Below are positions 17,101 to 22,277 of a stretch of DNA of 22,277 nucleotides, piece by piece (positions within the stretch are counted from its first letter, which is position 1; each line of letters begins with the position of its first letter). A model generated the notes under the pieces. It saw only the letters and a list, made by a program, of their open reading frames with translations, did not search any database and was not told the DNA's origin. The DNA is from CAYQMF01 sp964418595 (GTDB lineage: Bacteria; Planctomycetota; UBA1135; UBA2386), in assembly GCA_964418595.1 (NCBI GenBank), contig CAYQMF010000117.1, positions 1 through 22,277 on the forward strand, written 5' to 3'. The position numbers and the translations under genes were made by a program.

Positions 17101-17345
17101 TCCTCGATCCGCTGGCAGATGCCCTCCTCGATCTCCTCCGGGGCGGCGCCGGGATACACGACGCCGATGGTGATCACGTTGAGGTTGCTCGCGGGGAAGA
17201 CCTCCGTGCGCATGCCGGTGGTGAGCGTGATCGCGCCCCACACGACGAGGATGAGCATGAGCAGGTTGGCCGCGACCGGGTTCTTGGCGAAGAACGCGAT
17301 CGCACCCCGCTCCGCGGCGGACCCGGTGTCGGTCGGCGTGCTCAT
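14121..17345 (-). CDS. RND-family efflux permease (AcrB/HAE1 type)
   Basis: A 1074-residue inner-membrane proton-driven exporter, normal length for the AcrB/MdtB/SwrC group. It starts at ATG 17345 (MSTPTDTGSAAERGAIAFFAKNP), where the first transmembrane helix (about 18-41) begins 17 residues in. The periplasmic porter region then opens with TEVFPASNLNVITIGVVYPGA and EEIEEGICQRIEEE, typical of the family. TM4 carries the paired acidic residues of the proton relay (GIVVDDAIVVSENIY, about residue 400-415). The equivalent helix in the second half reads GVVVNDSIVLVDF (near 955). Repeat symmetry and the C-terminal helices are intact, so it looks functional. The ATG overlaps the adaptor's TGA (ATGA). 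With the adaptor and outer-membrane factor upstream it forms a complete tripartite pump. Substrates cannot be read from the sequence; lack of Met-rich metal motifs argues for organic compounds rather than Cu/Ag. Confidence 0.95.
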   Translation of the reverse strand: MSTPTDTGSAAERGAIAFFAKNPVAANLLMLILVVWGAITLTTGMRTEVFPASNLNVITIGVVYPGAAPEEIEEGICQRIEEEVQGLAGVEKVESTAVESIGTVTVRVLEGEDVDKIFDEVKNRVGAIDSFPDEAEAPVVTRLSLVRQVINLAIAGDTDERSLKMVGERVRDDLLATGKITTATLTSVRPYEISIEVAEDALRRHGLTFAQVADAVRRSSLDLPGGSVKTGAGEILLRAKSQAYRGSEFEQLVLLTRPDGSRVRLADVATVIDGFEDTDLISTFDGKPAVLVQVFRVGDQSAFDVAETVYDYVAASAERLPPGITITTWRDDTAILRSRLDLLVRNGLSGLCLVFLSLALFLRFKLALWVTWGIPVSFLATFAVMPMGDITINMISLFAFIVVLGIVVDDAIVVSENIYAHIQDGMPGLQAAIHGAKQVSMPVIFSVLTTMAAFVPMLDVAGNFRKVWQTIPFIVIATLFFSVIESQLVLPTHLSHLHPVHPRRQHVFARAWSLIQTPFLRGLELFVRHVHGPLLRVAVRWRYVTLATFGAILVVTLGFVASGKLPFRFLPDLEGDNAVAMLRMPQGTPAEVTRGAIARLEAAALELRGELAAEGQHGVVQHVLASVGNQPFAIEQRRNAGGIDASIDGAHLGEVNIQLAPSESRTVTAESVVRRWREKVGVVPDALELSYSTAMMTAGEDINVRLSCPDFAALQAAATTLKAELARFAGTTDITDSFRVGKREAKLRLKPEAENLGLTAATVARQVRQGFHGEEAQRIQRGREEVKVMVRYPAAERRSFGDVEGMRLRTPAGDEIPFAAAVDVEEGRGYATIQRSDRARKVNVTAKVDAKDGDVAAIVANLRSDTLPKLVAAHPRLTWAFEGQAEEQAKTMASLGRGYLVALFAIFALIAIPFRSYLQPVIVMTAIPFGLVGAIWGHVVFGAGLSIMSMFGLVALTGVVVNDSIVLVDFVNTARRAGTDMFTAVMEAGRRRFRPILLTSLTTFAGLLPLLFETSVQAKFLIPMAISLACGVMFSTAISLVLVPALYIVLEDLRKLFAPVRRAWDWLFGETKAA

Positions 17346-18535
17346 CGCCCGGCCTCCCGTTCGTCGCGCAGGACGCGGACCGGCATGCCGTCGACGACGA
17401 CTTCGAGCGGCGTGAGGCACACGCGCTCGCCGGCGACCACGCCGCTGGTCACGTAGGCCGTGCTGCGCGTGAGCCGCAGCACCACGACGTTGCGGTTCCA
17501 CAGCCGACCCGAGGCGTCCACCACGAGCACCGTGGTACCGCCCGGCCGCAGCGCCTCGCGCGGGAGCGCCACGATGCCGGCCACCGTGCGGCCGTGGATC
17601 GTGGCATCGACGAACATGCCCACCGCGAGCGGCGGGCGCGCCGTGTGGCCGTTGTCCTCGCGGGCGTACGGGTTCTCGACCCGCGCCACCGCGTGCACCA
17701 TGCGCGTGCGAGGATCGATCTCGCCTTCGGTGCGCACGATGCGCGCTGGCCAGCGGTGCTGTTGTCCCGCGAAGGTCGCGCGCAGATCGACGGTCGGCCC
17801 CTGGGTCGCGGCGCGCTCCGCGTCGAGCCCGAGCGGCAGGTCGAGGAACTGCAACTCGGCGTCGGGGATCGGCAGGCGGATCTCGGCCGCGTCGACCGCG
17901 TACACCCGCGCGAGTGGCGTGCCCGGCGCGACGTACTGCGCCACGTCGATGCGCTTGTCCCACACGCGGCCCGCGTAGGGGGCACGTACGACGCAGCGCT
18001 GCAGGTCGAGCTCGGCGCGCTGCAGGCGGGCCTCGGCGGCGGCGAGCGCCGCCAGAGCCTGCGCGAGCTGGGGCTCGCGCCGGGCGAGCGGCGGTGCTTC
18101 GCCCTTGCCGAGCGCAACCCACTGCGCGATCGCGACTTCCGCCTCGGCGCGCTCGATGTCGACCGCGACGCGGCGTTGCGCGACGTCGGCCTTCGCGGCG
18201 ACGACCGCGAGTTCGTACTCGCGTGGATCGATGGACACCAAGGCGTCGCCCTGCGCGAAGAACCCGCCGGCCGCGAGCGCGGGCGAGACCGCGGTGACCA
18301 CGCCGGCCACCTGCGCCACGAGGGTCGTGTCGGTGCGCGGCGAGACGGTGCCGTTGGCTTCGACGTCGAGGCGCAGCTCCGTGAACGCGACATCGAGGAT
18401 GCGCACGAGGGGGGGCTCGACCACCTGAGCCTGCTTCGCCGGTGGCTTGCGCGAGTCGATGAGCATCTTGGTCGCGAACCCGGCGACGGCCAGGATGACG
18501 GCGACGAGAGCGATCTGGAGGAGGGAGCGGGTCAT
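17342..18535 (-). CDS. RND efflux periplasmic adaptor (membrane fusion protein)
   Basis: A 397-residue HlyD/AcrA-family adaptor linking the permease to the outer-membrane channel. An N-terminal membrane segment lies at about residues 6-24 (LQIALVAVILAVAGFATKM). The first half of the lipoyl domain follows (VAQVAGVVTAVSPALAAGG, FAQGDALVSIDPREYEL), then an Ala/Glu/Arg/Gln-rich alpha-helical hairpin (about 100-170). The second lipoyl half (VVRAPYAGRVWDKRIDVAQYV) and beta-barrel and membrane-proximal domains (IDPRTRMVHAVARVENPY, LAVGMFVDATI) complete the protein. There is no lipobox cysteine, so it is anchored by the uncleaved helix. Its start overlaps the upstream outer-membrane gene stop, and its own stop overlaps the permease start, both by ATGA. 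The motif order and operon position make the call firm. Confidence 0.94.
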   Translation of the reverse strand: MTRSLLQIALVAVILAVAGFATKMLIDSRKPPAKQAQVVEPPLVRILDVAFTELRLDVEANGTVSPRTDTTLVAQVAGVVTAVSPALAAGGFFAQGDALVSIDPREYELAVVAAKADVAQRRVAVDIERAEAEVAIAQWVALGKGEAPPLARREPQLAQALAALAAAEARLQRAELDLQRCVVRAPYAGRVWDKRIDVAQYVAPGTPLARVYAVDAAEIRLPIPDAELQFLDLPLGLDAERAATQGPTVDLRATFAGQQHRWPARIVRTEGEIDPRTRMVHAVARVENPYAREDNGHTARPPLAVGMFVDATIHGRTVAGIVALPREALRPGGTTVLVVDASGRLWNRNVVVLRLTRSTAYVTSGVVAGERVCLTPLEVVVDGMPVRVLRDEREAGR

Positions 18536-19986
18536 GAGCGGATCCCGGCGGGCGTGGCGGCGGAGGGGGCGTCGGCGCTGGTCGGTGTGGGCGCGAAGCC
18601 GCCGCCCAGCGCGAGGAGGAGGTCGATGCGCACGTCGAGACGGTGACGGTCGAGTGCCAGCAGCTCGGTGCGCGCGGCGAGTGCCCGGCGTTGCGCTTCG
18701 AGCACGTCGAGGAAGGTGCCCACGCCGCGGTCGTACCGTTCGTTGGCGAGCGCCTCCGCCGCGCCGGCCTCGGCGACGGCGCGCGCCGAGGCCTCGCGCT
18801 GCTCCGTGAGCAGGCGCTCGCTGGCGAGGCTGCTCTCGACTTCGCGGTAGGCGGCGAGCGTGAGGCTGGCCCAGCGCGCGGCGAGTTCGCCGGCCTGCGC
18901 GCTGGCGAGGTCGGCCTGCCCTTGCAGGCGGCCGCCGGCGAAGAGGGGCTGCAATAGATTGGCGCCGATCCCCCACACGAGGTGGTCGGCGTCGAGGAGG
19001 TCTTCGATCGCGTCGGAGTTGGTGCCCACCGACGCGGTGAGCGCGAGGCGCGGGTAGAGCGCGGCGCGAGCCTGATCCGTGCGGCAACCCGCGGCGGCGA
19101 GGCGGCGCTCCGCGGCGATGAGGTCGGGGCGCCGCGCGACGAGGGTCGCGGGCAGACCCGCCGGGATCGGCGGGGGCGGCGGCAGCAGTTGCTCGGCGGT
19201 GGCGACCAAGGCGGCCGGGTAGTCGCCGGTGAGGAACTCGAGCTGCCGCTGCGCCGCCTGCAGCACATCGTGACGGCGCGCCCACGCGCTCTCCGCCGCG
19301 GCGAGGTTGTTGCGCGCCAGCCGCAGCTCGACGGCCTGGCCGATGCCGCGCGTGAAACGGTCGTCGACCTGGGCCAGCGTGCGGCGGTAGGTGTCGACGG
19401 TCGCCGTCGCGAGGGCGAGCTGGGCGCGCGCCTCGACGATCGCGAAGTACGCCTTGCAGGTCTGACCCGCGAGCGAGAGGCCGGCGGCGGCGAGGTCGGC
19501 GCCGGCGGCCTGCGCGTCGGCCAGCGCGGCGGCCTCGCCGGCGCGGACGCGACCCCAGAGGTCGAGCTCCCAGCTCGTCGACAGCGACAGGCCGAAGCTG
19601 TTGAAAGTCGCGTGCGGCACGCCGCCGGCGCCGCCGAACGGGAAGCCGACGAACACGCGCCGCTGCCGATCGGCGCTGAGGCCGGCGTCGAGCGTCGGCC
19701 ACACGTCGGCGCCGGCGATGCGCCCGCGCAGGGCGGCCTGCTCGAGGCGCGACGCGGCCGCGGCGAGATCGTGGTTGCGGGCGAGGGCACGCTCGACGAG
19801 CGCGGTCAGCGCCGGATCGCCGAAGGTCGTCCACCAATCGGCGGCGAGGGGAGCTTCGTCGGCGTGGCCTTCCCGTTCCTGCCACTGGTCGGGGGCCGCG
19901 ACGTTCGGCAGCTCATGCTGAACCGGTGGCGGGGCAGCGCAGGCGGCGAGAGCGACGACGGACATGACGCAAGTCGAGCGGCTCAT
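18532..19986 (-). CDS. Outer-membrane efflux lipoprotein, TolC/OprM (NodT) family
   Basis: A 484-residue outer-membrane factor. The N-terminus MSRSTCVMSVVALAAC is a lipoprotein signal with lipobox LAAC and acylated Cys16. Two repeated TolC-type halves follow. The first begins WWTTFGDPALTALVERALARNHDLAAAASRLEQA, and the second begins after PAGLPATLVARRPDLIAAERRLAAA, the usual NodT-family hinge. SLSTSWELDLWGRVRA marks the first beta-barrel strand region, and the C-terminal helix carries YDRGVGTFLDVLEAQRRALAARTELL. All are diagnostic for the OprM/CusC group. It supplies the exit duct of the RND pump. Start and stop both overlap neighbours by ATGA. The existence of an outer-membrane factor indicates a diderm envelope. 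Confidence 0.94.
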   Translation of the reverse strand: MSRSTCVMSVVALAACAAPPPVQHELPNVAAPDQWQEREGHADEAPLAADWWTTFGDPALTALVERALARNHDLAAAASRLEQAALRGRIAGADVWPTLDAGLSADRQRRVFVGFPFGGAGGVPHATFNSFGLSLSTSWELDLWGRVRAGEAAALADAQAAGADLAAAGLSLAGQTCKAYFAIVEARAQLALATATVDTYRRTLAQVDDRFTRGIGQAVELRLARNNLAAAESAWARRHDVLQAAQRQLEFLTGDYPAALVATAEQLLPPPPPIPAGLPATLVARRPDLIAAERRLAAAGCRTDQARAALYPRLALTASVGTNSDAIEDLLDADHLVWGIGANLLQPLFAGGRLQGQADLASAQAGELAARWASLTLAAYREVESSLASERLLTEQREASARAVAEAGAAEALANERYDRGVGTFLDVLEAQRRALAARTELLALDRHRLDVRIDLLLALGGGFAPTPTSADAPSAATPAGIRS

Positions 19987-20621
19987 CGCGCCTCCTTCGT
20001 GAGGCTCTGTACCTGCAGGCCGGCGACGCCGAAGGCGACGAGCTGGTCTTCGATGCCGTCGATGTCGTCGCCCTGGCAGAGGCCGGCGGACATCACCGCG
20101 AACGTGTGGCAGCCGACCATCGTGTGTGCCATGGCGCCGACGACGAAGTACATGCGGAGGAAGATCTCACCGGGGTCGAGGTGCGGTGCGCTGCGCGTGA
20201 GGCACGCGACGAAGCGGTCGCGCACGTCGCGGAACAGCTCGCGGAAGAGCTGCGCGGTGAACGCCGGCGGCTCCGAGTGCAGGCGACCCATGAGCCGCAT
20301 GCACGCGTGGCCCTGCTCGGCGCCGAGGCGCAGCGCCGGCGACACCATCGCGCGCACGACCGCGGCAAGCGGCACCGGCGCGTCACCCGCCGCGGTCTCG
20401 GCGGCGGTGAGCAGCGCGATGCGGGTCGCGTTGAGCGGGCCGAAGCGCCGCGCGAACACCTCGCGCACGAGGTCGTCCTTGCTGCCGAAGTGGTAGTTGA
20501 CCGCCGCGAGGTTGGCCTCGGCGCGAGTGGCGATCTCGCGCACGGAGGTCGCGTTGAACCCCAGCTCCGAGAAGAGCTGCTCGGCGGCGTCGAGAATGCG
20601 GGTCTTGGTGTCAGGGCTCAT
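19983..20621 (-). CDS. TetR/AcrR-family repressor of the efflux operon (PsrA-like)
   Basis: A 212-residue regulator, first gene of the pump operon. The N-terminal HTH is classical for TetR proteins: TRILDAAEQLFSELGFNATSVREIATRAEANLAAVNYHFGSKDDLV (about residues 7-50). The NLAAVNYHFGSKDDLVREVFARRFGPLN stretch resembles the Pseudomonas PsrA group. The C-terminal helical domain (about 70-205) would bind the inducer and dimerise; its Met/Cys/Phe-rich helix (FLRMYFVVGAMAHTMVGCHTF) suggests a hydrophobic pocket. The stop overlaps the next gene (ATGA), so repressor and pump are co-translated, a form of autoregulation. A palindrome matching the PsrA operator lies 17 bases upstream of the start. The inducer may be a long-chain lipid-like compound by analogy with PsrA, but this is inference. 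Confidence 0.92.
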   Translation of the reverse strand: MSPDTKTRILDAAEQLFSELGFNATSVREIATRAEANLAAVNYHFGSKDDLVREVFARRFGPLNATRIALLTAAETAAGDAPVPLAAVVRAMVSPALRLGAEQGHACMRLMGRLHSEPPAFTAQLFRELFRDVRDRFVACLTRSAPHLDPGEIFLRMYFVVGAMAHTMVGCHTFAVMSAGLCQGDDIDGIEDQLVAFGVAGLQVQSLTKEAR

Positions 20622-20637
20622 GGGCGAACGGTCGATT

Positions 20638-20651
20638 GAAACGAACGTTTG
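20638..20651. promoter_or_regulatory. PsrA-type operator upstream of the TetR gene
   Basis: GAAAC-GAAC-GTTTG fits the published PsrA operator form G/C-AAAC-N2-4-GTTT-G/C. The core AAACG-AA-CGTTT is a perfect inverted repeat. It lies 17-30 bases before the TetR start codon, where repressor binding would block the operon promoter. A perfect -35 hexamer TTGACA (20649-20654) overlaps its right edge, pointing toward the divergent secreted-protein gene, though I find no good -10 at the right distance. Confidence 0.55.
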
Positions 20652-20747
20652 ACAGGCGGAGGGTTCTAGCTGCGCTGGCCCCGGGATGGAAGGGCAGTGC
20701 CGGACTTCCGTTGATGCCCGCGGGGCTCCACGCCTGCTCGGGAGGCG

Positions 20748-20753
20748 TAGGCT
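20748..20753 (+). promoter_or_regulatory. Possible -10 element (TAGGCT) for the secreted jelly-roll-like protein
   Basis: TAGGCT lies 34 bases before ATG 20788 and fits the TAnnCT pattern found before other + strand genes in the window. No matching -35 hexamer is evident. Confidence 0.2.
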
Positions 20754-20787
20754 TCGCCCCAGCCTGCGCGCTCGTCCGTCTCACACC

Positions 20788-21687
20788 ATGATCTTCCACC
20801 CCCGAATCCTGGCGCTGACCCTGCTCGCGCTTCCCCTCTCCGCGCAGTCCCCCGCCCACAACGAGGTCGTGAACGGCGACTTCACCGGCACGCTCACTCC
20901 GTGGGTGATGGGCGGTGCCTACAGCGTCAACCCGGGCCTCGAGGTCGGCATCGACGTGACCGGCATGGGGGCCAGCGACAGCTTCGGCGTGAACGCCGGC
21001 GGCCAGACGACGCCGCCGCCGTACGCGCCCAACACCCTGGAGCAACAGGTCACGCTGCTCCACGGCGGCGCGTACGAGTTCCGCATGGACGCGATCGGCT
21101 ACCGCAACTCGACCGTGGGCAACGCCGACATCGGCACGATCCGGGTCCAGTTCAACGGCGTGGAGATCGCGCGCTTCGCGTTCGGCTCGTACACCTCGCC
21201 GGAGCAGAAGCGCGCCCAGCTCTGCGCGCGGTTTGCGGTTGCGTCCGCCGGCACCTACCCGCTCACGATCTACTTCCAGCGGGCGTACCTCGCCGGCGCG
21301 GCGAACCCGCGCATGAACATCGACAACGTCTCCCTCCACCACGACACGACGCCGACGTTCTGCATGCTCGGCAACCGCAGGCTGGGCAGCAACGTGAGCA
21401 TCCGCGTCGACGGCACGCCGATGGCGCCCTACGCCGTGTTCCTCGCGCCCACGCTGCTCGCCAGCGGCGTCGCGCTGCCCGGGTTCGGCGGGCTCTTGCA
21501 CCTCGACCCCGCGACGTTCGCCCTGCTCGTCACCGGCCAGCTCGATGCCGCCGGCGTGGGTGTGACGCCGATCACGCTCCCCGTCGCCAACCCGTTCCGC
21601 CGGTTCCCGCTGCACTACCAGGCGGTGACCCTGCTCGCCCCCGGCAACGACCTGAGCTTGCCGGTGAGCCTGGTGTTCACCCTGTGA
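20788..21687 (+). CDS. Secreted protein with a probable jelly-roll domain and a planctomycete-type C-terminal domain
   Basis: A 299-residue protein. ATG 20788 gives a clean signal peptide (MIFHPRILALTLLALPLSAQ, cleavage near residue 18-20). An upstream in-frame ATG at 20686 would add 34 Arg-rich residues and bury the signal, so it is rejected. Mature residues about 22-190 begin NEVVNGDFTGTLTPWVMGG and contain LEQQVTLLHGGAYEFRMDAIGY and RMNIDNVSLHHD. That pattern (NGDFE..W, internal beta strands, final NIDNVSL) is typical of carbohydrate-binding or DUF642-like jelly-roll modules. The C-terminal part from CMLGNRRLGSNVSIRVDG to the end resembles the tail domain of many planctomycete secreted proteins and the fragment at 1-80. 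It is divergent from the TetR-efflux operon. Binding of a sugar or surface polymer is inference. Confidence 0.83.
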   Translation: MIFHPRILALTLLALPLSAQSPAHNEVVNGDFTGTLTPWVMGGAYSVNPGLEVGIDVTGMGASDSFGVNAGGQTTPPPYAPNTLEQQVTLLHGGAYEFRMDAIGYRNSTVGNADIGTIRVQFNGVEIARFAFGSYTSPEQKRAQLCARFAVASAGTYPLTIYFQRAYLAGAANPRMNIDNVSLHHDTTPTFCMLGNRRLGSNVSIRVDGTPMAPYAVFLAPTLLASGVALPGFGGLLHLDPATFALLVTGQLDAAGVGVTPITLPVANPFRRFPLHYQAVTLLAPGNDLSLPVSLVFTL

Positions 21688-21700
21688 TGGGGGCGCGGGG

Positions 21701-21726
21701 CCGGAGCGCTGGTTTTTCTGCTCCGG
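21701..21726 (+). terminator. Hairpin with a U-rich loop after the secreted protein gene
   Basis: CCGGAGC (21701-21707) pairs perfectly with GCTCCGG (21720-21726) around a 12-base loop containing five consecutive T residues. It begins 14 bases after the stop codon at 21687. The T-run is in the loop rather than after the stem, so it is not a textbook intrinsic terminator. Confidence 0.35.
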
Positions 21727-21764
21727 GCTGAAACGCGGCCCGCGCTCCGGGTCCACTCCGGGCG

Positions 21765-22277
21765 ATGTTCTCCTCCGCCGCCGACCGCGCCTTCCGCCGC
21801 TACCAGCGCACGGGCGATCCGCGCGCGCTGGCCCGGGTCTTCGACAAGACCGCGGCCGAGCTGCTGAGCCTCGCGCGGCATCTGGCCGGCGGCGAGGCGG
21901 CGGCGGAAGACCTGCTGCAGGCGACGTTCGTCACCGCGATCGAGGCGGCGCCGAGCTTCGACCCGCAGCGCGAGGTGTTGCCGTGGCTCGTGGGCATCCT
22001 CGCCAACCACGCGCGCGCCGCGCGCCGGCGCGAGCGGCGCGCTATCGATCCCGCGCGCCTGCCGGCCTTGGCCAGCCTCGATCCCGTCGACGCTGCTGCC
22101 GGCAGCGAACTGCGAGCCGCGGTGTGCAAGGCGATCGAGTCCCTGCCGGAAGCGCAGCGGCCGGTGCTGCGCTTGCTGCTCGAACACGGGCTCGAGCCGC
22201 AGGAGATCGCGCGCACGCTCGAACGACCCGCGGCAACGGTGCGCGTGCAGATCCACCGCGGCCTGCAGCTCGCCGCG
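21765..22277 (+). CDS. ECF-type RNA polymerase sigma factor, 3' truncated by the window end
   Basis: The frame from ATG 21765 (MFSSAADRAFRRYQRTGDP) is open to the last base of the window, giving 171 residues without a stop. Region 2 is at about residues 5-85 (LARVFDKTAAELLSLARHL, AEDLLQATFVTAIEAAPSF, PWLVGILANHARA) and region 4 at about 115-170, with HTH LEPQEIARTLERPAATVRVQIHRGL. It aligns through its whole length with the sigma domain fused at 5624-8647, sharing the spacing, PWLVGIL.NHAR and the linker R.IDPARLP. It belongs to the same planctomycete ECF subtype. The fused relative continues into a transmembrane helix right after region 4, so this gene may also continue into a membrane-anchored tail. 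That lies beyond the window and cannot be seen. Confidence 0.88.
   Translation, partial: MFSSAADRAFRRYQRTGDPRALARVFDKTAAELLSLARHLAGGEAAAEDLLQATFVTAIEAAPSFDPQREVLPWLVGILANHARAARRRERRAIDPARLPALASLDPVDAAAGSELRAAVCKAIESLPEAQRPVLRLLLEHGLEPQEIARTLERPAATVRVQIHRGLQLAA

Noticed and set aside
17346..19790. Upstream extension of the permease frame, which stays open through the adaptor and outer-membrane genes
   Set aside because: The extension is Arg/Pro/Ser-rich and overlaps two real genes in another frame. The permease begins naturally at ATG 17345 with an ATGA junction.
20686..20787. Upstream ATG for the secreted jelly-roll-like protein
   Set aside because: It would place 34 Arg-rich residues before an otherwise perfect signal peptide.

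Overview
The window is a high-GC bacterial chromosome segment. Several features suggest a member of the Planctomycetota or a close relative. These are an ECF-type sigma factor fused to a membrane segment and carboxypeptidase-regulatory-like repeats, a second sigma factor of the same subtype, a membrane Ser/Thr kinase with a long alpha-helical repeat tail next to a sigma gene, and secreted proteins sharing a characteristic C-terminal stretch. There is no rRNA or tRNA to confirm this, so the taxonomic call is an inference. Most genes have weak or no Shine-Dalgarno sequences.

Left part (1-5608, all + strand): the tail of a probable secreted protein, an XRE-type helix-turn-helix regulator, and a translationally coupled pair for low-affinity phosphate uptake (DUF47/PhoU-like accessory protein plus a Pit-family permease). 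A 9-bp hairpin follows the pair, and then a 981-residue PknB-like kinase. The kinase converges, with only 15 bp between stops, on a large minus-strand gene (5624-8647) encoding ECF sigma factor + transmembrane helix + about six beta-sandwich repeats.

Middle part (8648-14102): a secreted protein of unknown function, two tandem 113-bp hairpin-rich repeat units plus a partial third, and a membrane-anchored protein with carboxypeptidase-regulatory-like repeats but no sigma domain. Next comes an unusual lower-GC two-gene unit: a small secreted protein with 14 cysteines in its mature part, whose ribosome binding site matches the 16S rRNA 3' tail over 12 consecutive bases, and a membrane-anchored protein of unknown function. 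An 11-C homopolymer lies upstream of this unit.

Right part (14121-22277): a four-gene minus-strand operon, TetR regulator -> TolC/OprM-type outer-membrane lipoprotein -> RND periplasmic adaptor -> RND permease. All three junctions are ATGA stop/start overlaps. It is probably a complete tripartite efflux pump with its own repressor, and a PsrA-type palindrome lies just upstream of the TetR start. Divergent from it is a secreted jelly-roll-like protein. The window then ends inside a second ECF sigma gene clearly related to the fused one.

The observations most worth following are the membrane-tethered sigma fusion and its paralogue, the cysteine-rich low-GC cassette with its exceptional translation signal, the 113-bp tandem hairpin repeat, and the PsrA-like operator of the efflux operon.
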